Program-made: the position numbers and the translations under genes | From: Alphaproteobacteria bacterium | GTDB taxonomy: Bacteria; Pseudomonadota; Alphaproteobacteria; Paracaedibacterales; CAITNM01 | Reading direction: 5' to 3' | Assembly: GCA_021298215.1 (NCBI GenBank) | Contig: JAJTEE010000002.1 | Location: 124,001 to 188,000 of the forward strand | DNA: 64,000 nt | Notes under the pieces: generated by a model | Seen by the model: the letters and a program-made list of their open reading frames with translations, nothing else | Database searches by the model: none | What the model was told of the DNA's origin: nothing | In this document: positions 1 to 9,073 of the stretch, one piece after another | How the letters are laid out: each line of letters begins with the position of its first letter | Numbering within the stretch: position 1 is the first letter of the stretch

Positions 1-271
1 TTACTCCCACCAAGTTACTGATAGCTTGTCCGTTCTTAAATAGAATCATGGTAGGAATGCTACGTACGCCTAATTTGCTCGCTGTTTGTTGGTTTTGATC
101 AATATTAACTTTTACGATTTTTGCTTTATTAGCAATTTCTGGCGCTAATTCTTCTAAAATTGGCGTCAGCATCCGGCACGGACCACACCATTCAGCCCAA
201 AAATCCACAACAACTGGCTCTGAAGAGTTTAAAACTTCTTGATCAAAAGTTCCGTCGGTAACTGCTAACAT
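1..271 (-). CDS. trxA: Thioredoxin (3' end cut by window edge)
   Basis: General cytoplasmic disulfide reductase. About 90 residues are visible and the usual length is about 105, so the C-terminus lies outside the window. The redox motif WCGPC is at residues 28-32 after the VVVDFWAEW strand, and the cis-proline segment SIPTM is near residue 73. The ATG at 271 follows an AGGAG ribosome binding site. A good promoter lies just upstream (314-342). Arginase ends about 100 bp upstream on the same strand, but the promoter between them suggests separate transcription. Family assignment is secure. Confidence 0.95.
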   Translation of the reverse strand, partial: MLAVTDGTFDQEVLNSSEPVVVDFWAEWCGPCRMLTPILEELAPEIANKAKIVKVNIDQNQQTASKLGVRSIPTMILFKNGQAISNLVGV

Positions 272-313
272 GCATATTCTCCTAAAAATAATACTTTATA
301 ATTATAGACGTTT

Positions 314-342
314 TTTATAGCTTTTACGAGGACTTTTGACAA
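314..342 (-). promoter_or_regulatory. Predicted sigma-70 promoter of trxA
   Basis: On the minus strand a -35 TTGTCA (337-342) and a -10 TATAAA (314-319) are 17 bp apart, in the gap between the arginase stop and the thioredoxin start. Predicted from sequence only. Confidence 0.5.
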
Positions 343-372
343 TACTTTAATTCTACCGCGCTATAAGGATTA

Positions 373-1260
373 TTACGTTTTTATAATATCAATAATTTTC
401 TTCATTGCTTCAAAAGTGAAATTATTTTGATCTAATGTGGGATTATATTCAACAATTTCTAATCCGATACATTTGGAATTAAATATTACTCCCTTTAAAA
501 ACTCTGTAACGTCATCCAGCTCTAAACCTCTTCCTTCTGGAGTTCCTGTTCCTGGGCAATATGCAGGATCTATACCATCAATATCAAGACTTATTCCAAA
601 AGAAGGATTCGATTTTAATAAATGCTCCCGGCTTTTTAAAAAATTCTCATAACCGTTATAAGCTTCACGTTCTTTATGATAACCAACCTCCACCCCCAAA
701 TGCTTAAGAAGCATTTCTTCTTCAATCTCATAACTTCGAATGCCTGTTTGTATCAAAGCATTTGGCTTTAAAACCGGCGGATTTCGAGCAAGATGTACAA
801 AATCATGATCTCCCTTACCCAGCAATACTGCAGCAGGCATACCATGTGGATTATTTGATACAGTTGTTTCATAAGTGTGTGCATCCATATGAGCATCGAT
901 CCAGAGTAAACCAAAATCACAATTTGCATCCTTCACCCCGCTCCAGGTAGCCATTGCAATCGAATGATCACCACCTATAACCAAAAGAAAATTTCCTTGT
1001 TGAATGGTCCTTTCTGCTATGTTATGTATCCAACGCCCTACTTGTAGGACGTGATTTCTTCGCTGTTGAATAGGGTAGTCTTGGCTATTTTGACAAGAAT
1101 TAAAATGCCAATTGGCAAAATATACCTCTCCTTGAATTCTATGATCATTTAATAAATTATTGAGAAGCTGTTTTTGCAAAACGGTCATTGCTCCATCAGC
1201 TGTCCCAAATTTTCCTGCACCCCATCCTGACGCTGCTAGAATAATAGTTATGTTGCGCAT
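373..1260 (-). CDS. rocF: Arginase-family ureohydrolase
   Basis: Probably hydrolyses arginine to ornithine and urea with a binuclear manganese centre. All metal-binding signatures are visible: GGDHS at residues 96-100, DAHMDAH at 122-128, the substrate loop NNPHGMP at 136-142, and SLDIDGIDP at 224-232. The 295-aa length fits bacterial arginase. The start overlaps the end of gltX by 13 bp, so the two are probably co-transcribed. An agmatinase or formiminoglutamase cannot be excluded from motifs alone, but the loop after DAHMDAH looks arginase-like. Confidence 0.85.
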   Translation of the reverse strand: MRNITIILAASGWGAGKFGTADGAMTVLQKQLLNNLLNDHRIQGEVYFANWHFNSCQNSQDYPIQQRRNHVLQVGRWIHNIAERTIQQGNFLLVIGGDHSIAMATWSGVKDANCDFGLLWIDAHMDAHTYETTVSNNPHGMPAAVLLGKGDHDFVHLARNPPVLKPNALIQTGIRSYEIEEEMLLKHLGVEVGYHKEREAYNGYENFLKSREHLLKSNPSFGISLDIDGIDPAYCPGTGTPEGRGLELDDVTEFLKGVIFNSKCIGLEIVEYNPTLDQNNFTFEAMKKIIDIIKT

Positions 1261-2588
1261 AATCTTTCTTTAACTTTGTCACTTCCTATTAATGGTAATA
1301 GCATTTTCATTTCTGGACCATGATCCATTGCTGTTAAGGCTTGACGAAGAGGCATAAATAAATCTTTTCCCTTGCGTCCCGTTTTTTCTTTAATGCTTTG
1401 CGTCCAAATTCCCCATGTTTCTTCTGCCCATGAACCTGCTGGCAATAAATCTAGAGCTATTTTCAAGAAATCATTGTCTGAGCAGGTCCCTCTAATTTTA
1501 CCAAAAAATATACTCTCCCAAGGCTCAAGATCTTCAATTTTTTCAATATTATCATGCACTGCGCGCCAATGATTCTCACTAAACTTCTCAAAGCCATTTG
1601 TTTTTAAACGCTCTTGAATTTGCGAAAATGGCATTAAATGATAGAGCTTATGATTTAGTGCCCATAAATCTTTTTCGCTAAATCTTGGGGGAGTACGACT
1701 GAAAGTGGATAAGTCAAAAGAGCTCGCCAATTCATTTAAAGTTAATAAAGGTTCAATAGGTAGAGATGTTCCAAGTCTTGCTAATAAGCAGGCAATAGCC
1801 ATTGGCTCGACACCAGAATCACGCATTTGACCTAAGCTTAAACTGCCCAAACGTTTTGAAAGTGGAGCACCATCCTCATCCATCAATAGCGTTGTATGAG
1901 CAAACGTTACAGGAAAATCCTTTCCATCATTCACAGCTTTAAAGAGCTGAATTTGTGTTGCTGTATTTGTAACGTGGTCTTCACCACGAATAATATGACT
2001 AATAGAATAGTCAATATCGTCAATTACGGAGCATAAACTATAAAGAAAAACTCCATCAGCTCTGATTAAAACCGGATCACTAAGCTGTGCCCCATTATAT
2101 TTTACTTCACCACGTATTATATCTTGCCAAACAATTGGTTCATGATCTAATTTAAAGCGCCAATGTGGTTTTCGACCATCTTTTTCAAAAGCGTCCTTTT
2201 CAAGATCTGTCAAAAGAAGAGAAGATCTGTCATAAATAGGAGGCTGACCTTTCGCAAGCTGGCGTTTCCTCTTAAAATCAAGCTCTTCGGTAGTTTCATA
2301 ACACGGATACAATTTACCATTTTTAATCAGCTCTTCTTTAATCTGGTGATATCGTTCAAAACGCTCTGATTGACGGAATGTCTCGCTATATTTAACACCA
2401 AGCCATTCAAAATCTTGATAAATTGCTTTTTCATATTCAGGCTTTGAACGCTCTAGGTCAGTATCATCTATTCTTAAAATAAAATCTCCCCCATAACGTA
2501 ATGCATATAAATAATTAATTAGAGCTGCCCTAGCATTACCTATATGCAAATATCCGGTGGGAGAAGGAGCAAAACGAACACGAACCAT
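1248..2588 (-). CDS. gltX: Glutamate--tRNA ligase
   Basis: Class I aminoacyl-tRNA synthetase that charges tRNA-Glu, and possibly also tRNA-Gln for later amidation. The HIGH-type motif appears as HIGN at residues 15-18 in the context APSPTGYLHIGN. The KMSKS-type motif appears as LSKR near residue 245. The 446-aa length is usual. Many alphaproteobacteria carry two gltX genes, and the LSKRLGSLS version here resembles one of those two forms; which one cannot be decided from this window. Its 3' end overlaps the arginase start. Confidence 0.93.
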   Translation of the reverse strand: MVRVRFAPSPTGYLHIGNARAALINYLYALRYGGDFILRIDDTDLERSKPEYEKAIYQDFEWLGVKYSETFRQSERFERYHQIKEELIKNGKLYPCYETTEELDFKRKRQLAKGQPPIYDRSSLLLTDLEKDAFEKDGRKPHWRFKLDHEPIVWQDIIRGEVKYNGAQLSDPVLIRADGVFLYSLCSVIDDIDYSISHIIRGEDHVTNTATQIQLFKAVNDGKDFPVTFAHTTLLMDEDGAPLSKRLGSLSLGQMRDSGVEPMAIACLLARLGTSLPIEPLLTLNELASSFDLSTFSRTPPRFSEKDLWALNHKLYHLMPFSQIQERLKTNGFEKFSENHWRAVHDNIEKIEDLEPWESIFFGKIRGTCSDNDFLKIALDLLPAGSWAEETWGIWTQSIKEKTGRKGKDLFMPLRQALTAMDHGPEMKMLLPLIGSDKVKERLCAT

Positions 2589-2654
2589 AGAAAAATAAAA
2601 ACCATATCAATTTTTTCAGATGCCATATTAGCGAATAATACCAATGATGGCTAC

Positions 2655-3305
2655 TTAACGATAATTTGGTTGATTGGTTGCAATCTGCCTTTCCACATAG
2701 GAAGAAGGACGCCTTCTATTTTGATCAACCTTTACACCACCCTGGTATTGATAAGCCTGCGGCGCCGCATAAGCAATGCCAGCACCCATATTCACCATTC
2801 TTTCTGGATGACCTTGCATAGTAGCTGTCTCTGTTGGGATATGCTGACTACTAACTTCATCCGCTTTTTGATGTCCGCTATGAACACTTGTCGCAACAAA
2901 AAAGCCACTCAAGAAAAATATGCACCCAAGGAACATGAATGAAAATATAAGGGTAAAAAGTGTGGACTTACTCATAGTAAAAGCTATCACCTCAGTAATG
3001 TATATACGTTTAAATTCTTCCCAAAATGTCTCTCTAAGTTTTTTTCTTGGTAAATATGTCATTTTAGTCAAAGTTCTGGAAGGCATTTGGAAAGGTAAAT
3101 TTGCGCCCCTCAAAGACTGAGCATATGGAGAATAATAATATCCCCCTCCATCTAATACTCTATTTGCCACTCTTTGTGGCTGACTTATGAAATTTGAAAA
3201 AGTTCGTGTAGCTAACAAAGATCGTCTTTTTAAGGGAAAATCCCATTGTGTTGTTGCCGATGGCTCTTGAAAATGCTCAAAACGTTTATAAGAACGAACC
3301 ACCAA
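2655..3305 (-). CDS. Single-pass membrane protein of unknown function
   Basis: I do not recognise this 216-aa protein. A basic N-terminal half (about 110 residues) is followed by one strongly hydrophobic segment at about residues 114-138, then a Gln/Tyr/Ala-rich tail ending in an Arg-rich stretch. The first codon is TTG, with GTG next to it behind GGAAG. An internal ATG (residue 111, position 2975) directly before the hydrophobic segment is an alternative start that would make it a short anchored protein with the tail outside. It lies between lptB and gltX on the same strand. Confidence 0.55.
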   Translation of the reverse strand: MVVRSYKRFEHFQEPSATTQWDFPLKRRSLLATRTFSNFISQPQRVANRVLDGGGYYYSPYAQSLRGANLPFQMPSRTLTKMTYLPRKKLRETFWEEFKRIYITEVIAFTMSKSTLFTLIFSFMFLGCIFFLSGFFVATSVHSGHQKADEVSSQHIPTETATMQGHPERMVNMGAGIAYAAPQAYQYQGGVKVDQNRRRPSSYVERQIATNQPNYR

Positions 3306-3415
3306 ATGCTTCCAGTGATATTTTATTTAATTTTAACACAAATTTTATGCATTATAGTAGTAAAAATTTTCCTATTATCTCTAAACAAATTAAAAATGCT
3401 TACAACCCACCATAA

Positions 3416-4090
3416 TCATAAAGAAAAATTTTCACCTAAGTACACACGCCTAACATCAGGATGACTGATAATATGCGCTGAATCACCTTGTGTTAATACT
3501 TTGCCTTCCGCAATAATATAAGCCCTGTCAATAATATCGAGAGTCTCTCGCACGTTATGATCGGTAATAAGAATGCCAATATTGTGATTTTTCAATTTTG
3601 TAATGATGTCCTTTACATCCTGCACAGCTATAGGATCAATACCTGCTAATGGTTCATCTAAAAATAAGAAGTCTGGTTTAATGGCAAGAGAACGAGCTAT
3701 CTCAACACGACGCCTTTCTCCACCAGACAAAGCAACAGAAGGCGCTTCTCGAAGATGAGTAATACCAAATTCATCGAGCAATTCCTCTAGACGCTCTTGC
3801 TGACGATCCGGATCTGACTCCACTCGTTCAAGCGCCGCAAGAATATTATCCTCAACATCCAGCCCTCTAAAAATCGAAGCATCTTGAGGTAAATAGCTAA
3901 TACCCATTCGTGCTCGCTCATACATTGGGAGGTCAGTGATATTCTCGTCATCCAAAAAAATTGTGCCTGAATCAGGCATGATTAATCCCGTGATGACAGA
4001 AAAGCAGGTTGTTTTTCCTGCACCATTTGGACCAAGCAGCCCAACAGCCTCACCTGAATGCACAGATAAATCAATACCTTTCAGCACCAT
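3416..4090 (-). CDS. lptB: LPS export ABC transporter ATPase LptB
   Basis: ATPase of the LptBFGC complex that pulls lipopolysaccharide from the inner membrane to the LptA bridge. Visible motifs: Walker A GPNGAGKT (20-27), Q-loop YLPQ (66-69), signature LSGGERR (121-127), Walker B FLFLDEP (141-147) and H-loop TDHNVRE (176-182). It directly follows lptA, as in other proteobacteria. The coordinates begin at the first ATG, but that removes the first beta strand normal for the family. The frame is open upstream to about 4138 and encodes a typical N-terminus (LKAQKLTKTFQKR), so the true start is probably a non-AUG codon near 4136-4138. Confidence 0.93.
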   Translation of the reverse strand: MVLKGIDLSVHSGEAVGLLGPNGAGKTTCFSVITGLIMPDSGTIFLDDENITDLPMYERARMGISYLPQDASIFRGLDVEDNILAALERVESDPDRQQERLEELLDEFGITHLREAPSVALSGGERRRVEIARSLAIKPDFLFLDEPLAGIDPIAVQDVKDIITKLKNHNIGILITDHNVRETLDIIDRAYIIAEGKVLTQGDSAHIISHPDVRRVYLGENFSL

Positions 4091-4142
4091 GCGTTTTTGA
4101 AAAGTTTTAGTAAGTTTTTGAGCCTTGAGAGTCCTTATTTTA

Positions 4143-4625
4143 TTATTCCTTATTTGGATAAATTATACAGCTTACTTGTTCTTGCTGATCTGTTTGCATT
4201 GTAAAAACATGCCTCTGAATGTCAAGAGTAGCTTCCTTACCATGCAACTCATTTTTATCTTGCAATAATTTAACATCATCTCCAGTGCAAATAGCAGTAT
4301 TTTGATCAAAATTATGAATGCATCTTGCAGCATAAAGCCTTGTATTTTTGTAATTTATTTCCACAGCTCCTTCCGCAATAGCTTTTATTAGATTTCCGTG
4401 GTCATCGAAGATTACATGCAAATTATCCGCTTTTAAAATTACTTGCGCTCCCTTGACTATATAGCGCAAAACCACACTGCCTTTTGCATCTGCTTCTTTC
4501 TGCGATGTGCTATACTCCATATTTTCAGCATTGATCTGAATGTTATCTGCTATATCATTTTTGCTTACCATTTCTTCGCAAAAACAAGAAGCCATACAAA
4601 GAATTACAAGGAAAGCTCTCTTCAT
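4143..4625 (-). CDS. lptA: Periplasmic LPS transport protein LptA (OstA-like)
   Basis: Periplasmic bridge protein that carries lipopolysaccharide to the outer membrane. It has a short N-terminal signal peptide (MKRAFLVILCMASCF) and an OstA-type beta-jellyroll pattern (INAENMEYS, then AKGSVVLRY, KADNLHVIF, AEGAVEINY and ELHGKEATLDI). At 160 aa it is in the normal range. It ends five bases before the probable non-AUG start of lptB. No lptC gene is recognisable immediately upstream; a TonB-like gene is there instead. Confidence 0.85.
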   Translation of the reverse strand: MKRAFLVILCMASCFCEEMVSKNDIADNIQINAENMEYSTSQKEADAKGSVVLRYIVKGAQVILKADNLHVIFDDHGNLIKAIAEGAVEINYKNTRLYAARCIHNFDQNTAICTGDDVKLLQDKNELHGKEATLDIQRHVFTMQTDQQEQVSCIIYPNKE

Positions 4626-4665
4626 TAATCTTGCATTATATATTTATTTTTCCAGTGTACCTAAT

Positions 4666-5175
4666 TTATGAATCAAGTTGAAATGAAATAGGTACTTCAA
4701 AGGAAGTCTTTTTATCTGCAGAGGTAAATTTCCAAGTTTTAAGCGCTACAATAATTGCTTCTTCAAATATTTCTTTTTGACCTTTCAGGGTACTAATTTC
4801 AATTAATTCAACCACTCCGTTTTCATTCACCAACATTTTTACGAGAAAAAAACCTTCTATTCCTTCACTTTTCGCTTGAGCAGGATAAGCAGGTGCCGGA
4901 TTATAAATAATTTTTGCTACATCGACATTCGAATCCGTTACACTAGAGCTTGCCACTTCTTTAATTTTTTTGTGATCAGACCTTTGCAACAAAGAGCTAT
5001 TTTCAGTAATAGCGAACTTTTGTTGGTCTGCTGGCTTATTTTGAGAATCTATCCATTTAATAGAAAAACTGTTTGGCTCTGAGTATTTTGAACCTGTTAT
5101 GTATTGACTAATTGAAATAGCCAACAACCCATGCAGCAGAATAGATCCAAGGAATATAAATCGCATTTTTACCAT
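4666..5175 (-). CDS. tonB: TonB-like energy transducer, short
   Basis: A single N-terminal membrane anchor (about residues 4-24) is followed by a linker and a TonB C-terminal domain: YPAQAKSEGIEGFFLVKM near residues 97-114 and the matching strand AIIVALKTWKF. At 169 aa it is shorter than E. coli TonB and lacks a long Pro-rich spacer. The start overlaps the end of the BtuB-like receptor gene by 7 bp, so it is almost certainly translated from the same riboswitch-controlled message and may be dedicated to that receptor. ExbB and ExbD are not in the window. Confidence 0.8.
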   Translation of the reverse strand: MVKMRFIFLGSILLHGLLAISISQYITGSKYSEPNSFSIKWIDSQNKPADQQKFAITENSSLLQRSDHKKIKEVASSSVTDSNVDVAKIIYNPAPAYPAQAKSEGIEGFFLVKMLVNENGVVELIEISTLKGQKEIFEEAIIVALKTWKFTSADKKTSFEVPISFQLDS

Positions 5176-6950
5176 GTAATACTCACTCCTGTATTAATTT
5201 GGAATCCAGGGTTTCTGTATCCAATTGGATTTTCAATTTTTCTATTAAATGCATTTTCAATATTCACAAACCATGTGGCATGTTCTTTGAATTTATATTG
5301 AATATCTCCAAAGCAAACAGGATATCCTCCTCGCTTAATTCCAACTGTGTATTGTTCGAAATCTGGTTGAACTTGTGTTCCTGTATAACGACAACCAAAT
5401 CCTACTGTTAGATCATCTTGCTCATAAATAATTTTACCATTTGCGGAAGTTCTAGGGACATTTAGAAGTCGCCTTTTAGGATTCAAGCTCACGGAATCTA
5501 CATACATACCCGATAATTCCATCATCCATGCCTTATTAATCTTTTTTTTCCATCCTATTTCAAAACCTTCTTGCCTAGATTTATTGATATTTTGATATTT
5601 TTGATTTTGCTGAACTATTTGATGTTTATAGTTCGTTTTAAAAACAAGCACACTAAATGTTCCTAAAATTGTATGCTGAGAAATCCCTAAATTCCCACCA
5701 TAAGCCGATTCGTGTTTTAGGTTTTTGTTGCCATGCTTCTTATCATTTAACTTATACAAATCCGGTATATTAAATCCTGTGCCAAAATGAGCAGATAATT
5801 CAGTATCATTATAATTTTTCAATACACTTGAGCTTATAGCATAAATGGTATCATAATGATTTGCTTTGTGAGCACGAACCCAATTTTTCCATTTAAAAGT
5901 ATCCTTATCTAGATGAATGCCCTGAACAAATGCGTACTCGTCATTTTTTTTCTGATTAACACCTGAAGTATTCCAAACATTATGATGATATTCAAGAAGA
6001 GGCTCAAAAAGCAGTATATCCCTTTTTATTTTTACACCAGTTTTTATTTTGCTATTTTCAGGACCATATGTGCTTGCGCTATTACCATTTTGGTAAGGTG
6101 AAAAATCTTGAGAGATAAGTTTCGTTTTTAAGATTTTTAAAAAAGGTTGAGCCTTCTCATTTATTCCTTCTAAATCAAGAGCATAAATCTGTAATGTTCT
6201 TTTTGAACGAGAATCACAAAAAGTAAATAGATTTGAATGAGAAATATTACTTCCTGTGGAGGTCGATTTAAGTAATCCAATTTGCAATTTTCCTTTTGCG
6301 TGGTGATTTTGAAAACTAAGTTGATTTAAAAAATATCCCTTATCTGTTTCAGAACTTTTTACGGTTGAATACTTTCCTTGATACCTTTTAGGAATGGTAT
6401 TTTTACCATGAAATATATTTTTTTCTAAATGTTGTTGCAAAGAAAAACCATCTTTTGTTTTTTGGCGCCACCAAAGATGTCCCGATTGTATATAATTGCC
6501 ACCACTTAATTTTAGGCCACCTTCTTGCTCTTCAGGCATTGAAAAAGGAAGTATATTAACAACACCACCTATTGCTATATTTCCATATTCAGCACAATGC
6601 ACCCCTTTTATCACTTCAACTTTTCCTGTTGAGAAAGGAATTAAAGATGCATCAACCATCGATTCACTCAGGCTTAACCCATTCCATAACACTCTATTGT
6701 AATCTGTAGGTGCCCCTTGAATCTTAATAGATGTCAATTGCCCAGGATTACCTGTTGTCGTTGTATTAACACCTGAAATACTTTGGAGTTGCTGTTCTTC
6801 AAATCCTGGTATTGTCGCCTGATCAGTTGTTAATGTTTCAATGAATTTCCAAGTAGATACATCTTTTTTTGCACTTACAATAATTGGAGATAAAGAAACA
6901 GTCGCGGCAGTCACAGATGCTGTCAGCACCTTAAACAATAAAAAGCGCAT
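5169..6950 (-). CDS. btuB: TonB-dependent outer-membrane receptor, BtuB-like (cobalamin)
   Basis: 593-aa outer-membrane receptor. A signal peptide precedes a plug domain whose motifs are visible: IPGFEEQQLQSISGV, then IQGAPTDYNRVLWNGLSL, then GKVEVIKGVHCAEYGNIAIGG. The rest is barrel-like strands ending in a terminal Trp, as BAM substrates usually do. The length matches E. coli BtuB. A cobalamin riboswitch with its own promoter lies in the leader, which is the main reason to assign vitamin B12 or another corrinoid as substrate. A TonB-like gene overlaps its end. Substrate is inferred from regulation, not from binding residues. Confidence 0.88.
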   Translation of the reverse strand: MRFLLFKVLTASVTAATVSLSPIIVSAKKDVSTWKFIETLTTDQATIPGFEEQQLQSISGVNTTTTGNPGQLTSIKIQGAPTDYNRVLWNGLSLSESMVDASLIPFSTGKVEVIKGVHCAEYGNIAIGGVVNILPFSMPEEQEGGLKLSGGNYIQSGHLWWRQKTKDGFSLQQHLEKNIFHGKNTIPKRYQGKYSTVKSSETDKGYFLNQLSFQNHHAKGKLQIGLLKSTSTGSNISHSNLFTFCDSRSKRTLQIYALDLEGINEKAQPFLKILKTKLISQDFSPYQNGNSASTYGPENSKIKTGVKIKRDILLFEPLLEYHHNVWNTSGVNQKKNDEYAFVQGIHLDKDTFKWKNWVRAHKANHYDTIYAISSSVLKNYNDTELSAHFGTGFNIPDLYKLNDKKHGNKNLKHESAYGGNLGISQHTILGTFSVLVFKTNYKHQIVQQNQKYQNINKSRQEGFEIGWKKKINKAWMMELSGMYVDSVSLNPKRRLLNVPRTSANGKIIYEQDDLTVGFGCRYTGTQVQPDFEQYTVGIKRGGYPVCFGDIQYKFKEHATWFVNIENAFNRKIENPIGYRNPGFQINTGVSITW

Positions 6951-7040
6951 AAATTACCCTTTAGGTTAGCGTTCACATAGCGCATCACCCGTAGGGCTTC
7001 CCTTCTTGACCAACCGCGCGGATCCAGAAAAAGTGATACT

Positions 7041-7177
7041 CTTTTTGCAGGTTTCCTGGCTTGTTGATCGTTGCTAACACTTAACCTTCCCAGATTGCTC
7101 CAGTGGTATTTAAAGCGCGCTCCCAACGTACAGTTGCGGCGGACAGCTTGGGATTTTAACCCAATTCCCTAACACAA
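7041..7177 (-). ncRNA. Cobalamin riboswitch aptamer in the btuB leader
   Basis: On the minus strand the B12 box GCCAGGAAACCTGC is at 7047-7060. Upstream are the other conserved blocks in order: TTAGGGAA, the GGTTAAAATCC hairpin, AGCTGTCCGCCGCAACTGTA, CCACTGG and GGGAAGG. The closing P1 helix is visible as CTTTTTG (7171-7177) pairing with CAAAAAG (7041-7047). In this family, cobalamin binding represses the downstream gene. The roughly 90 nt between aptamer and btuB start would be the expression platform. A short open frame across this region is not a gene. Confidence 0.95.
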
Positions 7178-7188
7178 AAAGTTCTTAA

Positions 7189-7217
7189 AACCTAAAATGA
7201 AAAAACGTGACTGTCAA
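7189..7217 (-). promoter_or_regulatory. Promoter of the riboswitch-btuB-tonB transcript
   Basis: A perfect -35 TTGACA (7212-7217) and a -10 TAGGTT (7189-7194) are 17 bp apart on the minus strand. The predicted transcript start falls a few bases before the aptamer's P1 helix, so promoter and riboswitch positions support each other. Confidence 0.65.
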
Positions 7218-7225
7218 GCAGCCAC

Positions 7226-8413
7226 CTAACAATATTGCCCAGCAACATATCCTGATGACCAAGCCCACTGAAAATTATAACCGCCAAGCCATCCTGTTAC
7301 ATCAACCACTTCGCCAATAAAAAACAACCCTGGAATTTTTTTACTTTCCATTGTTTTTGAGGATAATTCATCTGTATCGATGCCTCCTATAGTGACCTCA
7401 GCTTTTTGATAGCCCTCACTTCCATTAATTGGCACTCTAAACTGATGAAGTGAATCAGCAATGTTTAACAAGATACTATTTTTAAGATCTGTAATGCTCC
7501 GATCAAAATCAGCTGTAGCCATAGCTTCCACCAAACGGCTTGGCAAATAATTTTTCAAAAAATTCGCGACTGTTTGTTTGCTATTCTTATGCGTTATGAA
7601 TTCTTGTTTTAAATCCATATCAGGCAACAGATTAATCAGGATTTCTGTTTGTGAGAATTTTTCTAAATACGATGAAATTTGCAAAATTGCAGGGCCACTT
7701 AATCCACGGTGCGTAAATAAAATATTCTCTCGAAACTGTGCCCCTTTATAGGTGACTAATGAATCTTGTGAAACACCACTAAGTTTTGCGCACATTACAA
7801 GCTTTGGATTATCGACCTTTAATGGCACCAAGGCTGGCTGTGTGGCTAAAACTTTCATACCAAATTGCCGTGCAATCTTATAACCAAAATCAGATGCCCC
7901 AATTTGTGGAATAGAAAGCCCACCTGTTGCAATAACTACAGAATTTGCCTCAATAATTCCATCTGAAGTTGCAAGCACAAATCGATCATTTTTCTCAATT
8001 GATTCTACAGAACAATTTGGACGAACATCCACTTGGCCTTTTTGGCATTCACTCAACATCATGTTGATAATTTGCTTCGATGATCCATCGCAAAACAATT
8101 GCCCTAATGTCTTTTCGTGATAGGCAATGTCATATGATTCAACGAGCTTAATAAAATCATGCTGTGTATAACGCGCCAGTGCGGATTTTATAAAATGCTT
8201 GTTGTTGCAAATATAGTTTTTAGGTGATGCAAATAAATTTGTGAAATTACATCGTCCTCCACCAGATATACGAATTTTTTCTCCAATTTTGGAAGTATGT
8301 TCAATAAGTATAACACGTCTACCTCGTTTACTAGCAGCTACTGCCGCCATCAATCCAGCCGCACCTCCCCCAATGACAACAACATCACATGATACTTTTG
8401 AAGAAGAGCTCAA
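7226..8413 (-). CDS. HI0933-family NAD(P)/FAD-dependent oxidoreductase
   Basis: Flavoprotein of the YhiN/HI0933 family, cytoplasmic, substrate unknown. The N-terminus has the dinucleotide motif GGGAAGLMAA (residues 16-25) and the family signature GEKIRISGGGRCNFTN near 45-60. A second FAD-binding segment (PGLFFIGEVVDVTGWLGGYN) lies near the C-terminus. The 395-aa length is normal. It overlaps the CYTH-domain gene upstream by 4 bp, so the two are likely co-translated. Family assignment is firm; function in the family is largely unsettled. Confidence 0.88.
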   Translation of the reverse strand: MSSSSKVSCDVVVIGGGAAGLMAAVAASKRGRRVILIEHTSKIGEKIRISGGGRCNFTNLFASPKNYICNNKHFIKSALARYTQHDFIKLVESYDIAYHEKTLGQLFCDGSSKQIINMMLSECQKGQVDVRPNCSVESIEKNDRFVLATSDGIIEANSVVIATGGLSIPQIGASDFGYKIARQFGMKVLATQPALVPLKVDNPKLVMCAKLSGVSQDSLVTYKGAQFRENILFTHRGLSGPAILQISSYLEKFSQTEILINLLPDMDLKQEFITHKNSKQTVANFLKNYLPSRLVEAMATADFDRSITDLKNSILLNIADSLHQFRVPINGSEGYQKAEVTIGGIDTDELSSKTMESKKIPGLFFIGEVVDVTGWLGGYNFQWAWSSGYVAGQYC

Positions 8414-9057
8414 GCAACAACCTTCTCTTCTTCATCTATTAAATATTTCCCTTTTAAATAAAGAGATTCATTGATTTCACGCAATCTCAATTCGAAGTAT
8501 CCAGAATTTAGTGGCTTTAAATGCAGACCTTTTGTAATTGCCACAAGCTCTTTAAAAAATGAATCGCTTGACATAAATTTTTTTGCTTCAAATTCAACAA
8601 AGGTACCTAGATCCGAAAACTTATCAACCGCAACAATAAATGTTTCATCTTCATAAATATCACGTATTTTTTGCAGCACCATAAGTGATTGCAGATTATT
8701 TGCTCTCAAAAATTCTTCAAACGTATATGGATGAGGGCATTTGATGGATATTATCTTTTGCAGGGTTTCAATAATAGAAATAGTAGAGCTTTCAAACGGA
8801 AGTTCAATATTATATTCATGACAACTAGCACCATATTCCACATTATGTGAGCCTAGATGTTCAGGATTAAATTTAAAATCAAGCGATTTTCCATTTCGCA
8901 CACGTATATAAATTCCATCTTGATAGAATAAACCATCGGGCGTGTCTAAATACTCATCACTAATAACTTTTGAAGAAGTAAACTTTTTGCTTACCAAAAA
9001 ATCTTTTAAATCTTCCAACACATAAAATCGCTTTTCTATTTCAACCGGATTATCCAT
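8410..9057 (-). CDS. CYTH-domain protein
   Basis: A 215-aa protein with the N-terminal EIEKRFYV motif at residues 7-14, which matches the ExExK pattern of the CYTH fold (class IV adenylyl cyclases, thiamine-triphosphatase and other triphosphate-tunnel enzymes). Alternating acidic/basic strands follow (IYIRVRNGKSLDFKFN, HEYNIELPF, FIVAVDKFSDLGTFVEFEAK), as in the tunnel. It would bind a triphosphorylated substrate and a divalent metal. Whether it is a cyclase or a phosphatase cannot be read from sequence. It overlaps the flavoprotein gene downstream. Confidence 0.7.
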   Translation of the reverse strand: MDNPVEIEKRFYVLEDLKDFLVSKKFTSSKVISDEYLDTPDGLFYQDGIYIRVRNGKSLDFKFNPEHLGSHNVEYGASCHEYNIELPFESSTISIIETLQKIISIKCPHPYTFEEFLRANNLQSLMVLQKIRDIYEDETFIVAVDKFSDLGTFVEFEAKKFMSSDSFFKELVAITKGLHLKPLNSGYFELRLREINESLYLKGKYLIDEEEKVVA

Positions 9058-9073
9058 TTCAATCCTTCGCTCT

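Noticed and set aside
6923-7126. Open frame of 67 codons upstream of btuB on the minus strand
   Set aside because: It lies across the cobalamin riboswitch aptamer and its expression platform; conserved RNA motifs explain the sequence.
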